Notes under the pieces: generated by a model | Told to the model about the DNA's origin: nothing | The model's input: the letters and a program-made list of their open reading frames with translations, nothing else | Database searches by the model: none | Program-made: the position numbers and the translations under genes | Part shown: in pieces, positions 33,065-44,162 of the stretch | How positions within the stretch are numbered: position 1 is the stretch's first letter | How the letters are laid out: every line of letters begins with the position of its first letter | From: Cephalotus follicularis | Taxonomy: Eukaryota; Streptophyta; Magnoliopsida; Oxalidales; Cephalotaceae | Reading direction: 5' to 3' | DNA: 64,000 nucleotides | Assembly (NCBI GenBank): GCA_001972305.1 | Contig: BDDD01000021.1 | Location: 248,001-312,000 of the forward strand

Positions 33065-33735
33065 AGCTTCCTTGGCTTGTCAGGATACTACCATCGTTTC
33101 ATTGAAGGATTCTCCTGCATAGCTACTCCTCTGACCCGATTGACGCAGAAGACTATGGCTTCCAAATGAAATGAAGGGTGTGAATGGAGCTTCCAGGAGC
33201 TCAAGCATGTTTTGACTTCTGCACCCATCTTGGCCTTACCAAGGAGGTAGCGAAGGTTTTGTGGCATACAGTGATGCATCAGGCAGTGGCTTGGGTTGTG
33301 TCTTGATGCAGAATAGAAGGGTGATCGCGTACACCTCACTGAAATTGAAGCCCATGAAGAGAATTAACCAACCCATGACCTGGTGTTGGCAACAGTAGTG
33401 TTAGCTCTATGCAAATGGAAGCACTACCTATGTGGTGTGAAATTCAAGGTGTATACCGATCACAAAAGCCAAAAGTACCTATTTTCACAAGAAGATTTGG
33501 ACATGAGATAGAAAAGATGGGTGGAGTTACCCAATGACTACAATTGTGAAATCCAGTACCATCCAGGCGAAACTAATGCTGTGGCAGATGCACTAAGTCG
33601 CCAATTAGCGTGCTCAACGATTTCTCATATACAGGTACGCCAATTTTATTGGAAACTCCATGTGCAGATGAAATGCTGCTTAAGGCTACAACGGATAACC
33701 GAGGTAGATGGGAATTTGATCCTGGATTCATGGTG
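33065..33735 (+). pseudogene. E4 RNase H remnant
   Basis: Picks up with LPWLVRILP-type wording in shifted frames of the GLAGYYR region, then TYSDAS-like, KVYTDHKS-like and [12 protein letters not shown]...AVADALSRQ (33530-33605), all matching the RNase H region of E1. Multiple frameshifts and a stop after DM (about 33508, former Arg or Gln codon) break it. Confidence 0.78.
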
Positions 33736-33759
33736 ACGAATTGATAAGATTCTGAAGCA

Positions 33760-34140
33760 GAGTTTGTATCCTTTATAGAATTAAAGGATGAGTTGTTGTC
33801 ATACGCTCACCACTCCAGATTTTCGGTGCTTCCGGCACTTAGCAAGAGGTACCGGGACCTGAAGCTTATTACTACGGGCTTGCCTTATCAATCAAATTTC
33901 GGGATCAATACTTACCATGAAAGGCAGAGTATATACCATGAAACAAAATAACACAATAGGAAGCATCTTGGTTACCAAGAACAATGACTAACCCAAATGC
34001 TATATGAATAATTGCCGATCGCTTATCTAAAAGTGCTTTTCTCTTGCAATCAAAACCATATACTCTCTTGAACGGATAGCAACTTTGTACATTGCAGAGA
34101 TTGTAAGGTTCCACTTATGGTTGAAACTGAGACCCGAAAG
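33760..34140 (+). pseudogene. E4 integrase remnant
   Basis: Short matches only: a LKDELLS block (33782), YRDLKL (about 33852) and a VIVDRF-like block (about 34010-34025) followed by the region before the IVRLHG motif (34095-34110). No catalytic triad can be read. The rest of the integrase and the chromodomain are gone. Confidence 0.6.
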
Positions 34141-34364
34141 GCCCAGAAGTCTCTTATTGGCCTCAGATTTTGATGTCAGGGTGTGTAACGGAAGCGTGTT
34201 GGTGAAAATGATGGGCGGAATTGGCGGAATTTTGGGAATGAATTGATAATGGACCGATACCTTCTGGAACTAGTGAGCAGGCTTACTGTATTGTATTGAT
34301 GAAATAGTAATGAAATTGTTGTGGATCGTATGGTTATGGACCGGATGGACATGGATATGGAACG
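34141..34364. other. E4 internal sequence without gene
   Basis: No reading frame. ATGGATATGG/TGGTTATGGA low-complexity words in the last 100 bases. GAACG (34360-34364) is the left target duplication of E5. Confidence 0.55.
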
Positions 34365-34943
34365 TGTAACACCCCCGGACGGCGGGAGTCGTCACAGGGT
34401 CGTAACATAACATAACTTAATTTAACAAACTCATAAATTTGCTTTATTAACCAAGAACAGCCGAAAATGTGGCAGTCATATGAAAACATTAAAACTTAAC
34501 ATTTAACATATTAAGTAGTTGCGGAAAACTCAAAACATAGTTCAGTTCCAATTTAAAACATAAAACATAAAAATCCATGTTTCAGACCACTAAACATAAC
34601 ATAGGGATCACTCTCCTAAGGATCCAACATAAAGGGTGGTCATCACTCAATCACACTTTCCCCCGCTGCTCCTGAAAACCTGCCGTATGGAAAACAAAAC
34701 GCGGCTGAGCAAACCTCAGTACGGATAAGGGAAATAAAACAGTAAACGGTAATTTAAAAACGTTAATATTTCAATAATAACGTAACTGAAATCGTAAACA
34801 GTTAAGACAGTTTAATCATATTCAAATGACAGTTGCATATTTTTCGAAACAATTATGTAACAATTCAAAATGCTTATAAATCGTAGTTCGTAAAACATAC
34901 TGAGCCATATTCATATCATATATCATAAATTTTGGCAAGGGAG
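34365..34943 (-). repeat. E5 left LTR remnant
   Basis: Matches 37108-37690 of the right LTR very closely, then stops at GGCAAGGGAGG where RT coding begins. Two or three bases (GG) are shared at the join, consistent with a microhomology-mediated deletion. Confidence 0.9.
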
Positions 34944-35138
34944 GAGTTGATCAAACAAGTCATCAATCCTAGGTAGCGGGTATTTATTCCGAACAGTGAT
35001 TCGGTTCAATTCTCTGTAGTCTATACATAACCTCATAGACCCATCTTTCTTCTTCACAAAAAGAGCCGGAGCACCCCACGGCAAAACACTAGGCCGAATG
35101 AAACCCCGATCCAACAGCTTTTGCAACTGTTCCTTCAA
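34944..35138 (-). pseudogene. E5 reverse transcriptase, N-terminal part
   Basis: About 65 codons: [40 protein letters not shown] and DDLFDQL, then the LTR. The palm-domain catalytic motif is deleted. A TAA at about 35140 separates it from the protease frame and fits a former Gln codon. Confidence 0.88.
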
Positions 35139-35987
35139 CTCTTACAGTTCCAACAGTGCCATTCTGTAAGGTGCCTTAGATATAGGTGCCGCTCCGGGAA
35201 TGAGTTCGATGGTAAACTCCACTTCCCGTTGCGGTGGTAAACCCGGTAACTCCTCCGGAAACACATCAACAAATTCTCGCACCACAGGATAGTCTTCAAG
35301 GCGAGGCTCAACCTTTGAGACATCCTTCACAACAGCTAAGAAACCTTCAGCGCCCTTAGCTACCATCTTCTGAGCTTTCAAAGCAGATATCACTTTCACT
35401 TCTTTCCTAGGCTGTGAACCCTGAAAAACAAACTCAGGACTATTCACATCTCCAAACGGAACTCTCCGAGCATAGCACTCGATCGTAGCCCGATGTCGAT
35501 CCAACCAGTTCATCACAAGAATCATATCAAAGTCGTACATATCGATAGGCAAAAGTTCAGCATCACGAACCCGATCATCGAAAACAAGAGGACAAGCATA
35601 AAAGCACTCAGATATCACAACAGAACAACCCGTAGGGGTCGAAAGAACCAAAGCTGGATCAAGCAACTGAGAAAACATCCCAAGAGGCCGAACAAAAGAC
35701 CTCGCTACAACCGAGTGGGTCGATCCAGTGTCATACAAAACATAAGCCCTACGGTTACCAACATAAATAAAGCCCGAAACAGTACCTGGTGCGTTAGCTG
35801 CCTGCTGTGTCGTGGTAGCAAAGGCCCGACCTCCCACGTTGCGCTGTCCACGATCCGCATTGTTTCCCTTTCTTTCCTTTGCACGAGGGTCAGGACAATC
35901 CTTCACGAAATGCCCTTTTTGTCCACACACAAAATAGGCCCCGATAGCCTTGTAGCATACTCCCACCGGATACTGTCTACCACACAC
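35139..35987 (-). pseudogene. E5 zinc knuckle and protease
   Basis: Open for 281 codons on the minus strand. Near the start is the nucleocapsid knuckle, but its first Cys is Tyr (codon at 35934-35936: AYFVCGQKGHFVKDC), so zinc binding is probably lost. The aspartic protease active site YDTGSTHSV is intact near 35720-35745, followed by DFDMILVMNWLDRH and the [15 protein letters not shown] linker toward RT. The protease converts gag-pol into its parts in active relatives. Confidence 0.87.
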
Positions 35988-36937
35988 ATCACACTTTGAA
36001 ATCTGAACATCCGCAGCTCCATGTGTCTGCCTTGGTCATTACCGAAATGTTTCTGTCCCCGGTTATCATTTCTCTTCCCACGCTTTCCATTCCTATTCTT
36101 ATTCTATCCAGAACCTTGCCCTTGAGAATCACCTTTGTTTCTCTTTTTGTCAAACTCCTGTCGAGCAGCCTGGAAGTCTAACCTTTCCAGCTCAATGTTC
36201 TTAGCCACATTAGCCACTTCAGATACATCAGCAAACCTGGTGTTGATCAATTTACCCCAAAACTGATAGTGCAACTTCCACTTGAACTTTTCTGCCTGCT
36301 CCAATGCTGTCCCTGCCGCAGAACCATCAAAACCAGCAAGCCTAGTGAATCGGGTCAAGAACTCTGTCACCGACTCTCTATCCTTTTGTCTGGTATTGAT
36401 AAACTCTCTGGCGTAAGCCTCCTTATCAGCGGTGGGAAAGTACTACTGATAAAAGACTTCGCAAAACTCAGACCAGGTCAAAGTCTCCGCATAGTTGCCA
36501 CCCTTAGCCAAAACCACAGCTTTCCACCATTTCTGAGCATCACCCTCAAGCTTGTATACAGCTAACTTAATCTTCTGTTCATCACTACAACCAAGCACAT
36601 CAAAGATCTTATCCATATTAGCAATCCAGTGCTCAACTTCCACCGGAGTCACGGCTGAGCTAAAAGACAGTGGTCTCTGCTTCTGGAACCGTTCTAGCCA
36701 AACATAAGTGGGCGTAACAGTCCTGTCCATAGCATATCTTCCCAACTGGACATCAGCTGGAGCATCATCAGCTACAACCGGCTCCCTACGGTCCTGATTC
36801 TGATTCTGCTCACTCAACACGCATCGTATCTCCTAAGCAACAGCCTGACGTACGAGCTCCTCCATAGTAGGCTCATTTCTAGCTTCCTGAGCCTCAACGG
36901 GTGCAGTCCTCCGAGCAGCGTTCCTTGTACGTGCCAT
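35988..36937 (-). pseudogene. E5 gag
   Basis: Starts at 36937 with MARTRNAARRTAP, next to the primer-binding site at 37093, and parallels the E3 gag start. The retrotransposon gag domain covers about 36720-36300 (VWLERFQKQRP, LEGDAQKWW, FTRLAG). TAG stops at 36833-36835, about 36440 and 36104 all fit former Gln codons. The last 100 bases toward the zinc knuckle are frameshifted. Confidence 0.87.
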
Positions 36938-37092
36938 CTACGTAAAGGCATCCAAAACATAAAACATCACAAGGAACAAAACAGAAAACAGAAAACATAT
37001 CATAAAATCATAACAAAGCAGCCTAACCCGGTGTCTACCCAATCTCACAGGTCAAACCTAGTTAGGTCTTCTAAGGAAACAAAACCTAATTC

Positions 37093-37107
37093 TCTGATAC
37101 CATAATT
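37093..37107 (-). other. E5 primer-binding site
   Basis: Reverse complement contains TGGTATCAG, directly inside the right LTR after a five-base spacer. This confirms that the right LTR is the 5' LTR of E5 and that E5 reads leftward. Confidence 0.88.
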
Positions 37108-38984
37108 CTGTAACACCCCCGGACGGCGGGAGTCATCACAGGGTCGTATGATAACATAACTTAATTTAACAAACTCATAAATTTGCTTTATTAACCAAGA
37201 ACAGCCGAAAACGTGGCAGTCATATGAAAACATTAAAACTTAACATTTAACATATTAAGTAGTTGCGGAAAACTCAAAACATAGTTCAGTTCCAATTTAA
37301 AACATAAAACATAAAAATCCATGTTTTAGACCACTAAACATAGCATAGGGATCACTCTCCTAAGGATCCAACATAAAGGGTGGTCATCACTCAATCACTC
37401 TTTCCCCCGCTGCTCCTGAAAACCTGCTGCATGGAAAACAAAACGCGGCTGAGGAAACCTCAGTACGGATAAGGGAAATAAAACAGTAAACGGTAATTTA
37501 AAAACGTTAATATTTCAATAATAACGTAACTGAAATCGTAAACAGTTAAGACAGTTTAATCATATTCAAATGACAGTTGCATATTTTTCGAAACAATTAT
37601 GTAACAATTCAAAATGCTTATAAATCGTAGTTCGTAAAACATACTGAGCCATATTCATATCATATATCATAAATTTTGGCAAGGGAGGCGCTAATTCCGC
37701 ATGCCCACTAGAATTGAAGTGTACGGCACGACACAAGTCAATTCTCACATACATATATTCGATCACACCTCGGACCACATATCTGAATTCACCTCAGATC
37801 ACATAAACTAGAATCGATTCATACGCCTCTATCACATAGCGGATCAACAAATCTTACTGAAAATGGTTCAAATGATTTCTACATTAAACTAGAGACATAT
37901 GGACATAAACATATGATTATATATGACTTGTAGGTGATTTACAAACACAAATTTAACAAGGAAACGACCTTTCCATGATTTAACTTGCAAGAGGAAGTAA
38001 GGAGACAATGCATGAACATGTCCAATTTTGTTTCTAATTGATAGCAGATGTTATAAACTCAGTTTGTGACATATCTAGGTGCATAAAACGTGCAGATAAC
38101 ATTACTAACACAATAGCAACATGTTTAGACAAGAATCAAAGACTCAAAGACACCAAGAGCATAAAAACTCAAAGTATGCAATTAGAACAAGATTATCATT
38201 AAAGGGGACGAATTTACTGACCTTTAATGATGTTAGAGAACCCAGAAAACAGTAGGAGGAACACAAACACAACACACAATTCGGCTGTGAACAGAAACAA
38301 AGAAAGAAGAATACAAAACCATGGTATTTTTAAACATACATAGCAAACTAAGAGAATTTAATCCAAGGAAACAATTAAAGGATTGAGATTACCTCTTGAA
38401 CTTTGAAGAATGATTTACACAGCAGATTATTGCACAATAACAAGGCAAATTCTGAGTGGTTTGCAATAAGGATGGTGGCATCATATAAAAATGGCAATGG
38501 CATTCAATAATGAAGAAAGGGGGAGACAAGATTTGACAAAAGGGAAGAAGATGGGAACTTTTCTGGATTTGAAATGGAAAAGGAGAGATTCTAACATGGC
38601 ATTTGATAGTGGGAATTGCTGGAAAGAAGGAGATGGTGGAAGGAAGTAGGAAGAAAGTTGAAGAAAATGGTAAAATAGGAAAAAGAATTAATAATAAAAG
38701 AATTAATAATGAAAAAGGAATTTAGGAATATTAAAATAAAAGAATAATAATTTGTTTTTATTAAAATAAGTTTTGGATTAAAATAAGAATTTATAAAACC
38801 CAACATAGCATAACATACCCAAATATCGGACCGATATCATACCGCACAATTCACATAAACCCAAATCGTAGGGCAATCGGACTTTAAAATTAAACAAAAT
38901 TAAAAGTCCGAAAACACATATAAAATTCATAAAATATATTTACGAACCCGTAAAAATACATTTACAAACGAACAGGGTATTACA
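37108..38984 (-). repeat. E5 right (5') LTR
   Basis: TGTAACACCCCC to CAGGGTATTACA, 1877 bases, complete. AT-rich toward 38600-38760. No genes; short open frames are unlike known proteins. Confidence 0.92.
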
Positions 38985-39325
38985 GAATGAATGATCGAGG
39001 GATGTACAGTTTAGAGCGTATTGTCAAGGGTTGTATCATTTCTGAATCGTAATGTACTGACATTGTGTCCGGATTGTGTACGTGGTTAACTATTTATATA
39101 TGTTGGTATGGGACGGTATATATATATATAGCTAACCTCTAGATGGTTAACTGTCTATATATGCTGGTATGGGACAGTATATGTATCTAGTTAGCCTCTA
39201 GACTGTCGCCGGAAGGATGAATGGGTACTGTTAATGTTACTACAATGTTGCCATATTGACAGTGATGTGGAAACGGTATCTTCCTCGCCAGACCGAAGCT
39301 CAGAATCTCGAAACGAGATTCTCCT
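38985..39325 (+). other. E4 3' internal region with two hairpin units
   Basis: Resumes E4 after E5. No pol remnants remain. It holds hairpin units at 39084-39137 and 39145-39196, like those at 30593-30704, and ends with the perfect stem AGAATCTCG-AAA-CGAGATTCT (39302-39322) just before the polypurine tract. Confidence 0.7.
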
Positions 39326-39339
39326 AAGGGGGAGAGGAT
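39326..39339 (+). other. E4 polypurine tract
   Basis: AAGGGGGAGAGGAT directly precedes the 3' LTR start at 39340. It supports the plus orientation set by the primer-binding site. Confidence 0.87.
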
Positions 39340-40177
39340 TGTAACACCCAGAATTTTAAAATGGCTTTTGGACTGACAATATTTCCTTTGGGCTAGGCCG
39401 ATTGTTGGGCCAAAATAATATAAAGGAGAAATTGAACTTAATTGGTATTATTATTGTTAATTGGATTGGAATATGAATTAATGAAGGAAATGTTATTGGA
39501 CCTATTGTTATAAATGGAGAAATGAATATTGGGCCTAAATATATATTAATGTTGCTTTTGGGCTTGAGAGATGTTGTTGGGCTAAATGAAGTTAAAAAGA
39601 GAAGGGAGACATTGGGCAGCCCACAATGTGAAGATTTTGCCGGAATTGTCTCAAAGATTCCAGAGCCTTCCACCGAGTGGCTATAAAAGAGGAGGTTGTG
39701 AGTGTAGTTGGGACTGTTGATATTTTGGAAAGCAAAGAGACAAGTAGAGCATGACCAGGGAGCAAAGGAGGAAGAACCAGCGGAGAAAAGGAGTCCGATG
39801 CAAAGCAAGGAGCAATTGAAGAATTGTGATGAGCAAACGAAAGTACACTGCCCCAGAGGATCTAAGCTAGGATCTCCTACCAGTACTCCACAGTAATTTT
39901 AATTAATATAGTTGCATTACTGTTAGTGTAGCATGAATGTTTTAGAATGTAAGCATAGAAGGTGGTTCCTCACCCTGAGATAGAGTACACGAGATGCATA
40001 TACATTGTGAAATGAGGGAAATGTGTTTTATTTGAACTGCACACATGGCACGGCGTCGTTCTCGTGCAAGCATGCGCCTGGGCATCCAAAGCTCGCATTC
40101 TAGTGTGCCAACAATATGCCAGCCTCAATTTCTCCATGCGTACAGAGGAAGAGGACGCACAAATGCCAAAACGACTA
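39340..40177 (+). repeat. E4 3' LTR, truncated
   Basis: TGTAACACCCAGAATTTTAAAATGG and onward (given here in part) matches 26987-27837 closely and stops after ATGCCAAAACGACT, where the E3 LTR resumes. The missing 2.2 kb and about 290 bases of the E3 LTR were lost in one deletion. Confidence 0.88.
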
Positions 40178-42632
40178 ATCAATTTAAAATCATTTCGAAA
40201 ACTCGGTTGAGCAAACCTCAGTACGAATAAAGATTGTAAAACAATAAACGAAAATTTAAAAGCGGTAGGATTTCAAAAGTTATCTCAAAACAGAAATCTT
40301 AAGCAGTAAATCAGTTTAAACAATCTTTGAAGTCAAATCCATAACTTACGAAACATACACGAAAACATAAATTTCATACAGAGCCAAATAACATGTCATA
40401 TATTAAAACATATATATGGAAAAGGAGGCGCTAATTCCACATGCCCAGTAGAATTGAAGTGTACGGCCCTACACAAGTCAATTCTCATATCATATCACAC
40501 ATTACATATCTCCACACGTATGCCATATACTAGAATCGATTCATACGCCTCTATCATACATAACGGATCCATAAATCCACCTCATGGGATTTATTCATAA
40601 CATAGAGAGACACCGTAGACTAATCACACCACTACAGCAGTGTCATGTCCCCATGCCAGGCCTACGACATGCCTATGGTACGCCCCATATGTGGGTACAT
40701 TACTCAGTATTTAATCATTTCGAAAACATTGATTTATCATAATCAATTTAAAATCACATTAAACATGCTTTTTCAGAAGATATTCAAAAATCCTTAACAA
40801 ACGATATCATAGCATACTTTCATAGTCGAAAATCAACTCATTTATTTTCCACTATAAAGAGATGATCATAACATATCATTGAATAAGAATAAAGTCAAGG
40901 ACATTCAATTACGCAAGATGTCAAAACTGACTTTATTTTCAGAATCATATCAAAATCATAAAACATAACTGAGTTCATAAAACCAAAGGAACATACCGTA
41001 AAAATAAAACTGAATTGATCAAAAAGAGTGCCAAATAGCAGAATATCCGTACCTTATGCGCCTACAGAAAAGACTTACGAAAAGACTGATTAATTTTTGA
41101 CTGCCCTTCGAAGCACAACAATCTAAAAGACATAAAACCATTCAAATAAGGGTCTGAAAGTCATTGTGGGCATAAAACAGATTTATTACAATGTTTAGGA
41201 CAAGCCCCGATTAAACAGAAATGCAAACTGACCAAGATAATTGAAAACAGAAATTTCCTGGGCAAAACAGCCAACTGTTACAGAGCTCCAGTCGACTGTG
41301 GAAGCTTGGCAATCGACTAATCAACAGAGCCGGCCGATTACACAAACCAGACTGCATGCAGTCGACTGTGACAAGGGTCAAGTCGACTGTGCAAGACAAA
41401 GCAGCCGACTGATTCATAAGGCAGCCGACTACTCAACATACGACAGCCGACTGTCCATAAGAACAGCCAACTGTTCTGGACGACAGAACAGCATAAACTT
41501 AAAAATATTTTATGCAGAAACTTGTCAAACTTGAATAACATCGTACCATAGGCCTATAAGCATTTTCCTAAAATGTTACATGGCATTTAGACAGTATAAA
41601 AACACAGAATTTACATGTACATATGACCAGTGGCTAGCTTTTAAAAAAAAATATCCATTCTAAAAAAATGTATTCATGGCTATGTAATCAATTTTCTGTC
41701 CATTAGCCACTTTCAGTTTCTAAGCCCAGATTGCCACTTATATACAATGCCTAAACATGTTGATAGCCTCATAACCCATGACAGAACATAAGATGACAGC
41801 AATCAAAGCCAAAAAGATACTAACAACCTATATGCATATAAAACTGAATAACAATGTGGAGCAAACCATCACAGCAGAGAATACTAACCTGCAATGGTAT
41901 TACAGACACAGAAACCGTATGAGAAACACCACAATAAAATGATCATTCGGCTGTACACGGAAGAAAAAGAGAAGAGGAAAAACAGAACAATATATATAGC
42001 CTTAAAACCAGCAAAAGGAAGACATAACCCAACAAAACAACAAAGGATTGAGATTACATAACAAACCTGACTTATGATGAAATCGTACAAAGAACCAAAA
42101 TAGATTCCTTGCTTGCAAAATTTGGCAGTGACTTGCAAAAGAAATGGATGGCACAAAAAATAACCAGATGCTCTTCATAAACGGAAAGAGAGAGGGAATT
42201 TCGAGGGAGATAAGGAAAAGAGGAAGAAAACGTGTGAGGGAGTTAAGAGAGGGAGAAATCATCGGGAGAGATAGAGATAGGAGAGAGAGACGGGTGGGAG
42301 AGGGAGAGATACGGGTGAGATTGGTAAGAAGGAAAGAAAGGAAAGAAATAAGATTAAAAAAATAGAAAATAACAACAAAAAAGATTTTGTTTTAATAAAG
42401 TTAGCATTATCAAAATTGATTTTTAAAATAAGATAAACTAAAGGCATAAACATAAACCACTCCAAAAACATACACATACTCATATACCCAAGTTCAGGCT
42501 GGTATCAGTCAGCCCAAAACACATAGGCCCATAACAGGGTAAACGGACTTCATAACAAAACAATTTAAAAAGCTCACAAACAAACAGATTAAAAGTCCAT
42601 AAAACATGCATACGAACAAATAGGGTATTGCA
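40178..42632 (-). repeat. E3 left LTR, inner part
   Basis: Continues the E3 LTR and matches 50510-52951 closely. Ends GGGTATTGCA next to the polypurine tract. A GTCGACTG motif array lies at 41285-41485, and a purine-rich GAGAGGGAG stretch at 42180-42350. The short open frames have no domains. Confidence 0.9.
41285..41485. repeat. AGTCGACTG motif array in E3 left LTR
   Basis: About nine copies of CAGTCGACTGTG, CAGCCGACTG or close variants, 15-30 bases apart; CAGTCGACTG is a perfect palindrome. The right LTR has the same array at 51600-51810 with different individual changes. Confidence 0.78.
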
Positions 42633-42666
42633 TTCACCCCCCTTAAAAAGGATTTCGTCCCAAAAT
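42633..42666 (-). other. E3 polypurine tract and upstream hairpin
   Basis: On the minus strand AAGGGGGGTGAA abuts the LTR start TGCAATACCC. Upstream GATTT and AAATC pair around TGGGACG, a weak form of the hairpin at the same place in E2 and E4. Confidence 0.75.
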
Positions 42667-42684
42667 CATAAACATACTCATTCC

Positions 42685-44160
42685 TTAAGAAAACAAGTGA
42701 GGGTATTGCTCCCGAATGTGCTCCTCTAACTCCCATGTAGCTTCACGTTCGGGATGGTTCCTCCACAAAACTCTCACAAAAGGAACAGTCTTGCTATGCG
42801 TAACCCTCTCCTGTCTATCCAGAATAGCCTCTGCCTCCTCGTCACAAGATAGGTCCTCCCGAATACAGTCCAAATGATAGTGAACCACATATAGGGTATG
42901 GTTCTGATAAACCCTAAACAGAGACACATGGAACACATAATGGACGTGTGCTAACTGCGGAGGCAAAGCTAACCGATATGCAACCGCTCCCACCTTTTAC
43001 AGAACTTCAAAGAGTCCGATAAAGCATGGACTCAACTTTCCCTTCATCCCAAAACATCGGACTCCTTTCCAAGGTGAAACTTTTAAGAACACATGTTCAC
43101 CTACTTTGAACTCCAAGTCCCTCCGATGTTTGTCCGCATAACTTTTCTGAGATTGAGCTGCCTTCAATCTCTCCCTTGCTATTGCCACCTTTTTAGTAGT
43201 GATCTACACTAGCTCGGGTCCCTCGATAACTCACTCTCCGACCTCGTCCCAATATGTCGGAGCTCTACATTTCCTCTCATATAAAGCCTTAAAAGGAGCC
43301 ATACGAATACTAGCATGCCAACTATTGTTGTAGGCAAACTCCACTAAGCTCAAATACTCGTCCCAGTTCCCAGTCCACCCTAAAGCACAAGATCTCAGCA
43401 TATCCTCTAAGGTTTGGATGGTCCTCTCAGTCTGCCTATCTGTCTGTGGATGGACAGCTGTACTGTAGCTGAGTCTCGTACCCCAAGCTTTCTGGAACCC
43501 TTTCCAAAACCACGAAGTGAAACGAGGATCCCTATCCGAAACAATGGATACCGGAGTCCCATGGAGTCTCGCTATCTTCTGCTAAAAAACTTATGCCAAA
43601 CGATCCATAGAGAAGTCCTCTCAGGTGGCCAAAAAGTGAGTTGATTTAGTCAATCGATCCACTACTACCCAGATAGCATCGTTCCTCCTGAAAGTCTTTG
43701 GTAAACCCGTAACAAAATCCATCGAAACGCTCTACCATTTCCAAACTGGAACCTCTAAGGGCTATAACAAACCACTAGCACGCTGATGTTCAATCTTTAC
43801 CTACTAACAGACCAAACACCTCCCAACGAACTCTGCTACATCCCTTTTCATTCCATTCCACAAGAAATTCTTTTTCAAGTCTCTATACATTTTCGTGGAA
43901 CCCGGATGTATAGAAAATGGAGAACTGTGTGCCTCTGAAACACACAACCGTCTACCCAACCATATCACACGATGCTCATCAACACGAACTCTGATTGCTT
44001 ACCCTTTTCAACATTCTGGACTAAGGCCCAAAGCTCACCATCATCACTCTAAGCTGTCTTAATCCGAGATATAAGAGTAGGCTCCACATTCATTGCAGCA
44101 GCATAACCTCTACAACCCCGAACATACAGATTCAAATCCAACCGTTCCATTTCAGCTATC
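42685..44160 (-). pseudogene. E3 integrase and chromodomain, inactivated
   Basis: Minus strand. The catalytic Asp positions are seen in MDFVTGLP (about 43720) and VSDRDPRF (about 43530). The terminal part (42685-42993) is open and carries the chromodomain core VRVLWRNHPEREATWE with a normal stop after PHLFS, so the C-terminus is complete. The integrase body has many stops; those after CLVC (two, near 43800), LL, LAT, LA and VF all fit C-to-T at Gln or Arg codons. A frameshift separates the GAVAYRL segment from the KVSPWKG segment near 42995. Confidence 0.85.
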
Positions 44161-44162
44161 AA

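Larger units (their letters stand above)
34365..38984 (-). mobile_element. Gypsy chromovirus E5 (minus strand), deleted
   Basis: Flanked by GAACG (34360-34364) and GAATG (38985-38989), a target duplication with one C-to-T change, inside E4. The right LTR is 37108-38984 (1877 bases) and the left LTR is cut to 34365-34943. Coding from right to left: gag, zinc knuckle, protease, start of RT. A deletion fuses the RT to the left LTR and removes the rest of pol, so E5 was or became non-autonomous. LTR ends TGTAACACCCCC and GGGTATTACA resemble E3. Confidence 0.92.
26987..40177 (+). mobile_element. Gypsy element E4 (plus strand), decayed
   Basis: Whole 5' LTR (26987-30010), primer-binding site, gag start, degraded pol, polypurine tract and the first 838 bases of the 3' LTR (39340-40177). 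The right end is lost in a deletion that also removed part of the E3 LTR. It contains the TRIM solo LTR, U2 and E5. The pol remnants most resemble E1 and E2 in motif wording. Large stretches are replaced by low-complexity GAATGATTG-type sequence. Confidence 0.87.
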
